Shown: positions 14,509-23,167 of the stretch, in pieces
How the letters are laid out: every line of letters begins with the position of its first letter
How positions within the stretch are numbered: position 1 is the stretch's first letter
DNA from: Propionivibrio limicola
Lineage (GTDB): Bacteria > Pseudomonadota > Gammaproteobacteria > Burkholderiales > Rhodocyclaceae
Assembly: GCF_009469695.1 (NCBI RefSeq)
Contig: NZ_SSSR01000002.1
Location: 248,001 to 312,000 of the forward strand
Length of the DNA: 64,000 bases
Reading direction: 5' to 3'
The notes under the pieces: model-generated
Told to the model about the DNA's origin: nothing
The model's input: the letters and a program-made list of their open reading frames with translations, nothing else
Database searches by the model: none
Program-made: the position numbers and the translations under genes

Positions 14509-17052
14509 TCAGGATGGCGCCGTGCTTTTTTCCTCGTCCCGGGCAAACAGCGGGAAGAACAGCCGGTCTTCGTGCAGCATGTGCTTGGCGACTACCGTAT
14601 TGACGAGGAATTCGATCAGTTCGCCGATGGGGACGTGCGCCTGTTCGTAGCGGCGGCGCAGGGCGATCGCCTCCTTGACGAGCTTCTGGTGCTCGCGCAC
14701 GTGGTGTTCCAGCCCGTCGTAATGCGCGTCGCGCAGGATTTCCTCTTCGTCGGCGAAGTGCTTGATGACGTGCCCGAGCAGCGCGTCGAAGGCGTGGTCG
14801 AACGCCTCGGGGTGTTCGGCGCGGGTCAGCGTGGCGTCGAGCAGGGCATTCGACAGCCGGAACAGTTCACGGTGTTGCTGGTCGATCAGCAACTGGCCGC
14901 AGTTGAAGCCGTGTTTCCAGCGCAGATGGATGATGTGGTGCCGGTCGTCGCCGAACGCCCCGCTGTCGAGCGTTTCGTTTTCCGCGGCCAGCGGCGCTGG
15001 CGAGTACAGGACGACGCGGTTGCGTCCCGCTTTCTTGGCGCGGTACATCGCTTCGTCGGCCTGGCGGAGCAGATCCTGCTCGTTGTCGCTGTGATCCGGG
15101 TAAAGCGCGACGCCGATGCTCGATGAGATTTGCAGGGTAGTTCCCTCCGCGGTGATGAAGGGAAGTTGCAACTCGCCGCAGATTTTTTCGGCGACCTGCA
15201 ACGCGTGACCGATCTCGTGCACATCGGGCAGCAGGGCCACGAATTCGTCGCCGCCGATGCGGGCGCACGTGTCCGACTGGCGCAGACTGCCATGCAGGCG
15301 TTCGGCGACGGATTTGAGCAGCCAGTCGCCGGTATCGTGTCCGAACTGGTCGTTGATCGGCTTGAACTGGTCGAGGTCGATGAACAGCAAGGCCACCCGG
15401 TAATGGTCGCGCTTGGCGCGGGCGATCTGTTGCGGAATGCGGTCGAGCAGCAGGCGGCGGTTGGGCAGGCGGGTCAGCGGGTCATAGAACGCCAGTTGGC
15501 GAATGGCTTCCTCGGCGCGTTTGCGCTGCGTGATGTTGCGCGTGACGCCGATGACGTAGGCGGGCTTGCCGGTGGCGTCGGCATGCAGCGTGCTCACAAC
15601 TTCGGTGTGGATGATGTGGCCGTCCTTGTGCGGCTGGTCGATTTCGGTGACGACCAGTGTGTTGCCGCGGTCGCCGGCGTTCCAGCGGGCGATGGTGTCC
15701 GCCAGGGCGGCCATGGCGCGCTCGGCTGATTCGGGCGTCACGGCGGCCGACATCGGTTCGGCCATGACTTCCTCCGCGGTGTAGCCGCGCAGTTCAAAGA
15801 CGGTCGGGCTGACGTAAGTGAAGCGTCCGCTCGCGATGTCGAGAATCCAGATGACGTCGCCGGTGTTTTCGGCGAGGAAGCGGAACTTGCTTTCGCTTTC
15901 GCGGAGGGCGGCCATTGCTTCTTCGCGGGCCGTCATTTCGCGCTTCAAGCGGCGGTTGAGACGCACCATGGACATGGCGATGAGAAGCGCCAGCGCGCTG
16001 ACCGCCGCCGCGATGCCCAGCCCGATCAGCCAGCGGCGGCGCTCCCCGTTCATTTCCTCTTTCGCGTTGTCGATATAGAGGAACCCCTCGAGCGAGAAAT
16101 CCTTCGCGAGCAGGCCGAGTTCGGCGTAGGTTTTGATGATCTGCCGCCAGCGGTCCGTGTGCATGTAGCCCATCGGAATCAGGTCATGGCTGATCAGCGG
16201 ACGCATGCGTCCGGCTTCGAACAGCAGGAATTCCCGGCTGTGCGGCGAGTGGTATTTTTCCCGGATGAGGCTGGCGATCTCCTCCGGATGTTCCAGCGCG
16301 TATTCCCAGCCTTTCAGACTCGCTTCGCGGAACGCTTTGACCCGCGCCGGGTTCTTGCGGATTTCCGTTTCCGAGGTGAACAGGTTGTCGCCGTAAAAGT
16401 CGATGCCGGCCGAGCGCGGCGAGAGGGCGATATAGGGCGTGTAACTCTTGTCGAGATAAAACGGTTCGGTCGTGCTGTAGCCGCTCATCGCATCGACGCG
16501 GCCGAGAATGAGGTCGTCGGGCGAGAAGGAGTGCGTGTCCCAGCGGATGGTGTCGACGGACACATTCTCCCGGCGCAGGTAGGCGAGCAGTTCTTCGGAA
16601 TGCGGCTCAAGCATCACCCGCTTGCCCTTGAGGTCGTGCACCGAACTGATGCCCGAGTAGACGTGCGCGTACAGCATCAGCGGCGAGTGCTGGAAAATGA
16701 CGGCCAGCGCGACAACGGGCTTGCCCAGGTGGCGATCGAGCAGTAGCGAACTGTTGCCGACACCATGGTTGGCGCGGCCGCTCAATACCTCATCGACGAC
16801 ATTCGTTGTCGGCGTACCCTCAACGAGGCGAACGTCCAGCCCGGCCTCGCGGTAGAACCCCTTCTCCTGCGCGGCGTAGTAGCCCGCGAACTGGAACTGG
16901 TGTTGCCATTTCAGTTGCAACGTGACCGGCGTGAGATGGTCGGCCAGGGCTGATGACGGGCCGAAGGCGGCCATGATGGCCAGAAATGCCAACTGGGCCA
17001 TTGCGGAGACCAAATGACGGAAGCGGGAGCGCGAGGCATTGTCAGAAAGCAT
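14509..17052 (-). CDS. NMT1-type solute-binding/PAS/GGDEF/hemerythrin fusion protein
   Basis: 847 residues with an unusual four-part order. A signal sequence (about 1-37) leads to a periplasmic NMT1/THI5-like binding domain (about 40-330: LQLKWQHQFQFAGYYAAQEK). A membrane helix (about 343-367) and a PAS domain (about 388-510) follow. The diguanylate cyclase domain has an intact IGGDEF at about 597-602, and RQSD five residues before GGDEF fits the inhibitory I-site. The C-terminus (about 705-845) is a bacteriohemerythrin with HGFN, DQQHRELF, HFADEEEILR, HHVREH and HMLHEDRLFF, supplying the His/Glu/Asp ligands of a di-iron oxygen site. It should make cyclic di-GMP in response to a periplasmic pyrimidine-like ligand and cytoplasmic oxygen; the ligand is inference. 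Confidence 0.92.
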   Translation of the reverse strand: MLSDNASRSRFRHLVSAMAQLAFLAIMAAFGPSSALADHLTPVTLQLKWQHQFQFAGYYAAQEKGFYREAGLDVRLVEGTPTTNVVDEVLSGRANHGVGNSSLLLDRHLGKPVVALAVIFQHSPLMLYAHVYSGISSVHDLKGKRVMLEPHSEELLAYLRRENVSVDTIRWDTHSFSPDDLILGRVDAMSGYSTTEPFYLDKSYTPYIALSPRSAGIDFYGDNLFTSETEIRKNPARVKAFREASLKGWEYALEHPEEIASLIREKYHSPHSREFLLFEAGRMRPLISHDLIPMGYMHTDRWRQIIKTYAELGLLAKDFSLEGFLYIDNAKEEMNGERRRWLIGLGIAAAVSALALLIAMSMVRLNRRLKREMTAREEAMAALRESESKFRFLAENTGDVIWILDIASGRFTYVSPTVFELRGYTAEEVMAEPMSAAVTPESAERAMAALADTIARWNAGDRGNTLVVTEIDQPHKDGHIIHTEVVSTLHADATGKPAYVIGVTRNITQRKRAEEAIRQLAFYDPLTRLPNRRLLLDRIPQQIARAKRDHYRVALLFIDLDQFKPINDQFGHDTGDWLLKSVAERLHGSLRQSDTCARIGGDEFVALLPDVHEIGHALQVAEKICGELQLPFITAEGTTLQISSSIGVALYPDHSDNEQDLLRQADEAMYRAKKAGRNRVVLYSPAPLAAENETLDSGAFGDDRHHIIHLRWKHGFNCGQLLIDQQHRELFRLSNALLDATLTRAEHPEAFDHAFDALLGHVIKHFADEEEILRDAHYDGLEHHVREHQKLVKEAIALRRRYEQAHVPIGELIEFLVNTVVAKHMLHEDRLFFPLFARDEEKSTAPS

Positions 17053-17095
17053 AAAAACCGGTTTCCGCAGCGGGCAGGTGGGCGTGACGTGGCGA

Positions 17096-17488
17096 TTATC
17101 CTCCAGGCCATGTTTTTTCGTCAGTCCGAATGCGTTTTTGCCAGCGGAAGCGGTCCCTCAGCCCGAAGCTGGCATAGCTGAGGATGGTCGTGCCCACCAG
17201 ACCACCGCCCCAGATGAGCCCGATGAGCAGCCAGTCGACCGGGCCACCGGCATCCGTAAAGCCGGAAACGGTGACATAAGCCATCAGCCACAGCGCGCCG
17301 AATCCGCCGGCAACGCCGATCAATTCGCAGCGAACGAGCCGTCGGCTCGACAGGCCTTTTTCCCGGAAGATGACCCAGGCGAAGGTGCCGAGGCCGAAAG
17401 CGGTCAGAAGAATCAGCGACCAGAACAGCCACGGGCCCATCATTTCAACGAGGACAGCGTAAAAAACCATTGGGTCGAGTGCTTTCAT
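17096..17488 (-). CDS. small membrane protein, DUF5368-like
   Basis: 130 residues with four predicted membrane helices separated by short loops (YAVLVEMMGPWLFWSLILL at the N-terminus, ELIGVAGGFGALWLMAYV, VDWLLIGLIWGGGLVGTTIL). A conserved-looking REKGLSSRRLV loop lies between helices one and two. The start is ATG 17488 with GAGGAG upstream. It follows the sulfide:quinone-oxidoreductase-like gene by 11 bases. From memory it resembles DUF5368 proteins, which accompany such flavoproteins, so it may anchor the exported enzyme or pass electrons to quinone. No haem or cysteine ligands are apparent. Confidence 0.75.
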   Translation of the reverse strand: MKALDPMVFYAVLVEMMGPWLFWSLILLTAFGLGTFAWVIFREKGLSSRRLVRCELIGVAGGFGALWLMAYVTVSGFTDAGGPVDWLLIGLIWGGGLVGTTILSYASFGLRDRFRWQKRIRTDEKTWPGG

Positions 17489-17499
17489 GGCTGCTCTCC

Positions 17500-18870
17500 T
17501 CAAGCCTTGCCGCGCAGCATGGCGATGTAGGTTGGTTTCAGGGCGATGGTTTTCATGACCCAGGTGATCCACAACTCTTCGAGTGGGGCGATGACGCCAG
17601 GGAACGACGGCACCAGATTGTCCTTATAATCGAATTCGACGAGCATGGCGCGGCCGAGGCGGGTGATCAGCGGGCAGGATGTGTAGCCGGTGTAGATCAA
17701 TTCCGGCGTCGTGCCGGCGATTGTGGCGACGAGGTGGTCGACAGCGACCGGCACCTGCCATTTCACGCTGGCGGCTGTTTTTCCCTTGGGGACGCCAGCC
17801 ACATCGCCGACGCCGAAGACGTTGGCGAAGCGTTTGTGTCGCAGGGTGCCTTTGTCGACTTCCATCCAGCCGTCGGCGGCGAATGGCCCGTCCCGCCAGG
17901 CGAGCGGGCTTTTGCGCACGACGTCCGGGGCGCGCATCGGCGGGATGACGTTGATGAAGTCGTAGCCGATTTCCGCGTTGCCCGTCGGTGTGGCGAAGGT
18001 GGCGCGGCGTCTGGCGGGGTCGATTGCGGTCAGCACATGCTCGTGGCGAATGTCGACGCCCCGGTCTTCATAAAGCATGCGGACTTTTTCGGAGACGATG
18101 GGTATGCTGAACAGCGTCTTGTTGTGGGCGGCGTAGATGATTTCCGCCTTGCCGCGATTGCCGCGCCGGCGCAGGTGATCGTCGGTGATGAACGTGTGTT
18201 TGATCGGCGCTCCGGCGCATTTCATTTCGGTCTTGGGGCGGCCGAAGAGGCCGACGCCACCCTTGTCGGCAAAGTCGGAAATGGCTTTCCAGGTCGCGTA
18301 GGCGGCGTCCGGTCCGGCATAGACACAGCCCAGACCGTTCTTGCCGATCAGGGCCGGGTCCATGCCGGTAATTCCCGCGAAGTCGAGCTTGAGTCCGGTG
18401 GCGACGATCAGGAAGTCGTAGCGAACGATCTGTCCCTTATCCGTGACGACCCGGTTGCCGGCCGGATCGAATTCGACGATCGATTCGGGAATCCACTTGA
18501 CGCCGGGGGGAATGTAATCGGCCGTCGCGGAGACGGTATAGCCCGGCGGTTTGAGTCCGGCGGCCACGAGTGTGAATCCGGGCTGGTAATAGTGTTCCTT
18601 GCGGGCATCGCAGAGGACGATTTCGGCTCCGTCGAGTCGTTTTGCCAGTTGCGCTGCCGCAGCCAGTCCAGCGGCGCCGGCCCCGGCAATAACGATGCGG
18701 GCCTTCGTCTTTGTCGGTTCGCTCGCCTCGCTTTGCTGCGCGTGCATGCAGAGCGCTGTTCCCGCCAGCAGCGGGAACAGCTTCAGAAAGTCCCGACGTG
18801 AGCAGTCCTTGCAACTATTGGATTGGAGGTTCTTCTCCTTGCTGGATTCCTTTCGTTCGCTGAACGTCAT
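17500..18870 (-). CDS. Tat-exported sulfide:quinone oxidoreductase-like flavoprotein
   Basis: 456 residues. A twin-arginine signal (SRRDFLK at 24-30 plus a hydrophobic stretch) indicates folded export to the periplasm. The FAD-binding motif IAGAGAAG is at 61-68. Cysteines near 179 (GLGCVYAG), 217 (KCAGAPIKH) and 397 (TSCPLIT) correspond in order to the redox cysteines of sulfide:quinone oxidoreductase and flavocytochrome c sulfide dehydrogenase. The second FAD motif FGVGDVAG is present. It probably oxidises sulfide or a related thiol compound and reduces a quinone or cytochrome. ATG 18870 has GGGAG upstream, and the first 56 bases overlap the hydrolase gene. No cytochrome gene is adjacent, favouring quinone as acceptor. 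Confidence 0.87.
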   Translation of the reverse strand: MTFSERKESSKEKNLQSNSCKDCSRRDFLKLFPLLAGTALCMHAQQSEASEPTKTKARIVIAGAGAAGLAAAAQLAKRLDGAEIVLCDARKEHYYQPGFTLVAAGLKPPGYTVSATADYIPPGVKWIPESIVEFDPAGNRVVTDKGQIVRYDFLIVATGLKLDFAGITGMDPALIGKNGLGCVYAGPDAAYATWKAISDFADKGGVGLFGRPKTEMKCAGAPIKHTFITDDHLRRRGNRGKAEIIYAAHNKTLFSIPIVSEKVRMLYEDRGVDIRHEHVLTAIDPARRRATFATPTGNAEIGYDFINVIPPMRAPDVVRKSPLAWRDGPFAADGWMEVDKGTLRHKRFANVFGVGDVAGVPKGKTAASVKWQVPVAVDHLVATIAGTTPELIYTGYTSCPLITRLGRAMLVEFDYKDNLVPSFPGVIAPLEELWITWVMKTIALKPTYIAMLRGKA

Positions 18871-19552
18871 GGCATTCTCCCTGCCCAAGATTGTTTTTGA
18901 AGTGAGTCCTGAACCACGATGACGCCTCTTGCGCGCAGGCCGCAAAACCGCGCGAAATGGCGTAGTCGAAGCCTATTTCGGGGATGGTGCGGATTTCCTT
19001 GCGGCCGTGGATTTCGCGCAAGGCGCGGCGGTTGCTGGTGATGTGTTGCGCGTCGCTTTCTTCGTGCAGCAGGAGCAGTGGCGATTCGAGCGAGCGCAGA
19101 TAGAGCACGCCGGCCAGGTCGATCAGTCCGCCGCGGCAGACGATGGCTGCAATGTCGTGGTCGCGCAGGGCGGCGACCCGGATGACGACCGGCGTGGTCG
19201 AATTGGCGGCAAACAGGCCGACCGGTTGCAGTTCCATTCCACCGAGCAGCATCTGGTGCTTGAGCAGACCAAGAAAGTCGAGCAGGCGGCGGGCGAGCAG
19301 TGGCACGTTGTTGTGGATGTCGGGGAAATGTTCTTCCTGACGGGCGAGCAGGTCGAGGTTGAGCGTCGACAGCCCGGCGTGCCGCAAAACGCTTGCCAGG
19401 ATCTTCTCGCGCCGGTCGAGCGAAAGCCCCGCGTGGGCGAGAACGACAATCCCCGGCGCCTGCGGCAGCAGCGCCAATTCCCCGTGCAGCAGGCCGTGTT
19501 CGGAGGGAACCGATACCGGGCTGCCGGCGCTGTCGGTGGTGAAATCGAACAT
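18815..19552 (-). CDS. alpha/beta hydrolase, dienelactone-hydrolase-like
   Basis: 245 residues resembling the hydrolase domain often joined to phosphoribosyltransferases. It shows the core strand IVVLAHAGLSLDRRE, the helix RRLLDFLGLL, IVCRGGLIDLAG and LLLLHEESD. The nucleophile elbow, normally GxSxG, reads LFAANSTTP, so the catalytic serine may be shifted or lost. The start ATG 19552 lies four bases after the radical SAM gene stop, with AGGAAA within that gene. It is an internal member of the leftward operon and overlaps the next gene by 56 bases. Substrate is unknown. Confidence 0.75.
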   Translation of the reverse strand: MFDFTTDSAGSPVSVPSEHGLLHGELALLPQAPGIVVLAHAGLSLDRREKILASVLRHAGLSTLNLDLLARQEEHFPDIHNNVPLLARRLLDFLGLLKHQMLLGGMELQPVGLFAANSTTPVVIRVAALRDHDIAAIVCRGGLIDLAGVLYLRSLESPLLLLHEESDAQHITSNRRALREIHGRKEIRTIPEIGFDYAISRGFAACAQEASSWFRTHFKNNLGQGECHDVQRTKGIQQGEEPPIQ

Positions 19553-19556
19553 TTTC

Positions 19557-20657
19557 CTAGCGGCGCGCCAGCCAGACTGGAATGCGCCGGGAGCCGAACG
19601 GCTTGCCGAACTTGCCGAAGCGCCCGGCAATCGGCGTCTGGCAGTGCGGGCAGCGGCCGTCTTCGGGCAGGTCGTAGCGCCGGATTACGTACCAGTCGCG
19701 CACGATCAGCGCGGCGCCGCAGGTCGGGCAAAACGTGGTGTCGCCTTCGGTGTCGTGCACGTTGCCGGTGTAAACGTAGTGCAGCCCGGCGTCCATGGCG
19801 ATGTTGCGCGCGAGGGTCAGCGTCGACGGCGGTGTTGGCGGCAGCTCGTCCATTTTCCAGTCCGGATGGAACGCGGAAAAATGCAGCGGCACGTCCGGCC
19901 CCAATTCGTGCGCCACCCAGTCGGACAGCGCCTTGATTTCGGCAGCCGAGTCGTTCTGGCCGGGAATCAACAGGGTGGTGATTTCCAGCCAGCAGTCGGT
20001 TTCGTGGTGGATGTAGGTGAGCGTGTCGAGCACCGGTTGCAGGTGTCCGCCGCACAGCTTGACGTAAAACTCGTCGGTGAAGCCCTTGAGATCGACGTTG
20101 GCGGCATCCATGACGGCGAAGAATTCCTTGGCCGGTTCGGCGTGAATGTAGCCGGCGGTGACGGCAACCGTGTTGATGTTGCGCAGGTGGCAGGCTTCGG
20201 CCGTGTCGATGGCGTACTCGGCGAAGATCACCGGGTCGTTGTAGGTGAATGCCACGGATTGCGCACCATACGCGACGGCCGCTTCGGCGATGCCTTCCGG
20301 GGTCGCGGCGTCCATCAACCGGTCCATGTCCTTCGATTTGGAGATGTCCCAGTTCTGGCAGAACTTGCAGGCCAGATTGCAGCCGGCCGTGCCGAACGAG
20401 AGGACCGACGAACCCGGGTAAAAATGATTCAGCGGCTTTTTCTCGATCGGGTCGATGCAGAAGCCCGACGAGCGGCCGTAGGTGGTCAGCACCATTTGTC
20501 CGCCGATATTTTGCCGGACGAAACAGGCGCCACGTTGCCCCTCGTGCAGCTTGCAGTCACGTGGGCAGAGATCGCACTGGATGCGGACGGGCTTGCCTTC
20601 CTCGATGGGCAGAGGATGCCACCAGCGCCCGGGGTGCGCTGATTCGGGCGTTTTCAT
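19557..20657 (-). CDS. amrS: AmmeMemoRadiSam system radical SAM enzyme
   Basis: 366 residues. Radical SAM cluster Cys93, Cys97 and Cys100 in GCNLACKFCQNWD. A leading region carries extra cysteines (CDLCPRDC near 28-35), and a C-terminal zinc-ribbon-like segment has FCPTCG and CPHC. This is the radical SAM partner that occurs with AMMECR1 and Memo homologues; its substrate is unknown. The start at 20657 overlaps the AMMECR1 stop as ATGA with GGAAAGAG just upstream; a start four codons earlier (20669) is possible. Three clustered genes of this system give a confident family assignment. Confidence 0.93.
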   Translation of the reverse strand: MKTPESAHPGRWWHPLPIEEGKPVRIQCDLCPRDCKLHEGQRGACFVRQNIGGQMVLTTYGRSSGFCIDPIEKKPLNHFYPGSSVLSFGTAGCNLACKFCQNWDISKSKDMDRLMDAATPEGIAEAAVAYGAQSVAFTYNDPVIFAEYAIDTAEACHLRNINTVAVTAGYIHAEPAKEFFAVMDAANVDLKGFTDEFYVKLCGGHLQPVLDTLTYIHHETDCWLEITTLLIPGQNDSAAEIKALSDWVAHELGPDVPLHFSAFHPDWKMDELPPTPPSTLTLARNIAMDAGLHYVYTGNVHDTEGDTTFCPTCGAALIVRDWYVIRRYDLPEDGRCPHCQTPIAGRFGKFGKPFGSRRIPVWLARR

Positions 20658-21202
20658 TTCTCTTTCCATTTCTGCACGCCGTAGCGGGCAAGGGTGATGC
20701 GGTTGTCCCAGAAATCAGGCGGTAATCCGGCCTTACGCTTTAGATAGGCCATGAATTGACACGGTTCCGGTAACGTCTCCCAGACTTGCGGCAGAAAAGT
20801 GGCGCGGCGACGCCCAAGGCAGAGAATCAGGCCGTCGACGCCCGGGCACAACTGGGCGAGGGCTTCCGTTTCGTCGGCAAATTGCAGCGTCTGGGGAGTT
20901 TCGAGCAGTGAGACTTCAACCCGCGTCTGGGGAAGTTCGTCCTGGCGCAGCGGCTCGAAGCGCGGGTCCTGAAAAGCCGCCGCATACGCATTTTCGGCGA
21001 CGTCGGTCGCCAGCGGCCGGTGCGCTTCAAGGCTGCCGATGCAGCCGCGCAACTCGCCGTTTTCCATCAGCGTCACGAAGGTTGCGCCCGGCTGCGACAG
21101 ATCGGGATGCGGCGTCACTGTCTGGCATTTCATGCCGAACGCTTTTTCGATGGCGTTGCGGGCGATGGTGAGCAAGGCATGTCCAAGCGGGTCAATGGGC
21201 AT
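20654..21202 (-). CDS. amrA: AmmeMemoRadiSam system protein A (AMMECR1 family)
   Basis: 182 residues covering the AMMECR1 domain: GATFVTLMENGELRGCIGS near 40-58, AAFQDPRFEPL near 75-85 and VEVSLLETP near 96-104. LRGCIGS is the family hallmark. The function in bacteria is unestablished; the protein always appears with the Memo-like and radical SAM partners. The start is ATG 21202 because GGAGG is eight bases upstream. It overlaps the preceding Memo-like gene by 11 bases and the next by four, so all three are translationally coupled. Confidence 0.93.
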   Translation of the reverse strand: MPIDPLGHALLTIARNAIEKAFGMKCQTVTPHPDLSQPGATFVTLMENGELRGCIGSLEAHRPLATDVAENAYAAAFQDPRFEPLRQDELPQTRVEVSLLETPQTLQFADETEALAQLCPGVDGLILCLGRRRATFLPQVWETLPEPCQFMAYLKRKAGLPPDFWDNRITLARYGVQKWKEK

Positions 21203-22022
21203 GTTGGTTGCCTCCATGCGCGGGTTCGACAAAGGCAAAAGCTCCGTAGCCGACGACGCGCGATTTGTCTCCCGAGGTGTCGCCGGAGTTGCGCAGGTCG
21301 AGCTGGACAGCACGCAGACCGTGTTGGCGGGCGGCCAGCAGAAGCCCGTTGACCGGGGTCGCTCCGCACGCCTGGTAGTGGTTGATCGTCGGGCAGAAGT
21401 TGAGGATACGCTGCGCCGTCTGGGTGTCGATCTGGCGTGCATCCTCGTACGAGAGATAGTGCGAGAGATCGGAACTGACGACGATCAGTGTTTCGTCGCC
21501 GCCCCAGAGTCGTTCGATGACTTCGTTGACTTCGAACGGCGAGGCTTGGCCCACGGCGAGCGGTACGAGCGAAAAATCGTCGAGCACCGACTGCAGGAAG
21601 GGCAGCTGAACCTCCAGCGAATGTTCCAGCGCGTGTGCCTCGTCGCTCAGCACGACTTGCGGCAGGTCAGAGATCGCCTTGATGCCGGCCTTGTCGATGC
21701 GGACGGTTCCGAGGGGGGTCGAGAAGGCGTCGTACGATGGCACCGCCAGACCATCGACGGCGACCCGGTGCGTGGGGCCGAGCAGGATGACGCGCCGCAC
21801 AACGTCGCGCACGCCTTCCAGAGTGGCGTAAACGCTGGCCGCGATCGGTCCCGAATAAACATAGCCGGCATGCGGGGCAATGATGGCTTTCGGGCGGAGC
21901 CGCGATTTCGCAGCCTTTTGCCCGGATTCCGCAAACAGTTGGGTGATTTCACCACTCAGAAAGCCACTTGCGTCGGGATAGAACAGCCCTGCCACGGCGG
22001 CAGGTCGAATATGCATGGCCAT
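21192..22022 (-). CDS. amrB: AmmeMemoRadiSam system protein B (MEMO1 family)
   Basis: 276 residues of the Memo family, structurally akin to non-haem iron extradiol dioxygenases. Visible conserved parts are AIIAPHAGYVYSGP (His51), LGPTHRV, DEAHALEHSLEVQLPF, VVSSDLSHY and CGATPVNGLL, which contain the His and Cys residues lining the putative metal site. The start ATG 22022 is preceded by GAGGAGGG; ATG 22016 two codons later is less well placed. It is the first gene of the leftward six-gene operon, and its promoter should lie in 22023-22200. Confidence 0.92.
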   Translation of the reverse strand: MAMHIRPAAVAGLFYPDASGFLSGEITQLFAESGQKAAKSRLRPKAIIAPHAGYVYSGPIAASVYATLEGVRDVVRRVILLGPTHRVAVDGLAVPSYDAFSTPLGTVRIDKAGIKAISDLPQVVLSDEAHALEHSLEVQLPFLQSVLDDFSLVPLAVGQASPFEVNEVIERLWGGDETLIVVSSDLSHYLSYEDARQIDTQTAQRILNFCPTINHYQACGATPVNGLLLAARQHGLRAVQLDLRNSGDTSGDKSRVVGYGAFAFVEPAHGGNQHAH

Positions 22023-22288
22023 AACGTGGTCCCTCCTCGGCTCAATATATGAAACGGGGGAGGGCAAAACAAGGCACATCGCTTGTTGCATCCTCGTGGT
22101 TCCGCCGACGGGTAATCGCAGGTAAATATTTTTCTACAAACGGTTACGAAAAAACTGAACGTATGTAACAGTTTGCATGCATCCCACGCCATAAAATTTC
22201 TGCCTTGATGTCCCGTGCCGATGATGGCCGGGCGTGGTTTCCATCAGAATTGTTGGTTGTTCTTTGGGATTATTGGAAGGCGCAAATA

Positions 22289-22438
22289 ATGTACTCAGTT
22301 GTAAGCCGATGGACCGGAGAAGTCTTGGCGAAAAATCTGACCTTGGATGCCGTTGATTCCTGGATGGACAGGCATAGAGCAAGATATGGCGTTTTTCGCA
22401 CCGTCGGGATGACGGTGTTCGTTGTCGATGCAAAGTAG
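22289..22438 (+). CDS. small hypothetical protein, 49 residues
   Basis: A short frame opening with ATG 22289 behind GGAAGG at 22275-22280, an ideal ribosome site. The product is mixed-charge and compact (MYSVVSRWTGEVLAKNLTL, then VDSWMDRHRARYGVF and VGMTVFVVDAK), with alternating strands and one helix. I do not recognise it. It stands alone between the Memo operon and the TRIC-like gene, in an AT-richer stretch. The frame extends upstream to 22208 without a good start. Protein-like composition and the ribosome site support it being real. Confidence 0.55.
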   Translation: MYSVVSRWTGEVLAKNLTLDAVDSWMDRHRARYGVFRTVGMTVFVVDAK

Positions 22439-22558
22439 GTGAGCCGGTGAGTAGTGGGCGGCGCGACAAATCCCCTTGTTGCCGCTCATTGATTTGGCGC
22501 ATTTGCAGCGCAGTCGCCTTGTTTCTTCCGCCAGACGGCCTTATGAGTGCCTGCAAAT

Positions 22559-23167
22559 ATGAACTTGTTTAAGTTGGTCGAGGCGGTCGGTGTCTTCGCC
22601 TTCGCACTTTCCGGCCTTATCGAGGCGCGACGGCGCGACATGGATCTGGTCGGTTTGTTTGTCGTCGCCTTGGTGGCCGCTTTTGGCGGCGGAACGCTGC
22701 GCGACCTGCTGCTCGATCGAACGCCGCTCTTCTGGATCGAGCACGATATCTACGCCATTGCGATCCTGGGATTGGCGACGTTTTTTGCGCTTGTCCCTGC
22801 CACGGGACGGTTTCCACAGAGCTTTCTGCTCATTGCCGACGCGCTCGGGCTTGGCTTGTTCAGCATTGCCGGCGCAGGCTATGCGCTGGAGGCCGGCACC
22901 TCGACATTCATCGCCGCGTTGATGGGAACCATCACGGGCACGTTTGGCGGCGTCATCCGCGACGTGCTATGCAACGAGCTGCCGTCCCTGTTTCAGCAAA
23001 CGCCCCTCTATGCGACCTGCGCCTTTGTCGGCTGCTATTTCTATTTCTGGCTCTCTCATTTGCCGCTGCCCGGCGATGCCGCCGCGTGGATCACGATTGC
23101 CGGCATTACCGCGCTCCGTCTGGCGTCCGTGCGCTGGAACTGGGTTCTACCTGTTTCCCGGCATTGA
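22559..23167 (+). CDS. TRIC/UPF0126 family membrane channel
   Basis: 202 residues with seven hydrophobic helices and the internal duplication typical of the trimeric intracellular cation channel family (YadS/YicG type). Each half carries a glycine-rich kinked helix followed by an RD motif: AFGGGTLRDLLLDRTPLFW in the first half and FGGVIRDVLCNELPSLF in the second. It is probably an inner-membrane monovalent cation channel. ATG 22559 is used because family members begin close to the first helix; GTG 22547 is an alternative. It is a single gene with no apparent operon partner. Confidence 0.9.
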   Translation: MNLFKLVEAVGVFAFALSGLIEARRRDMDLVGLFVVALVAAFGGGTLRDLLLDRTPLFWIEHDIYAIAILGLATFFALVPATGRFPQSFLLIADALGLGLFSIAGAGYALEAGTSTFIAALMGTITGTFGGVIRDVLCNELPSLFQQTPLYATCAFVGCYFYFWLSHLPLPGDAAAWITIAGITALRLASVRWNWVLPVSRH

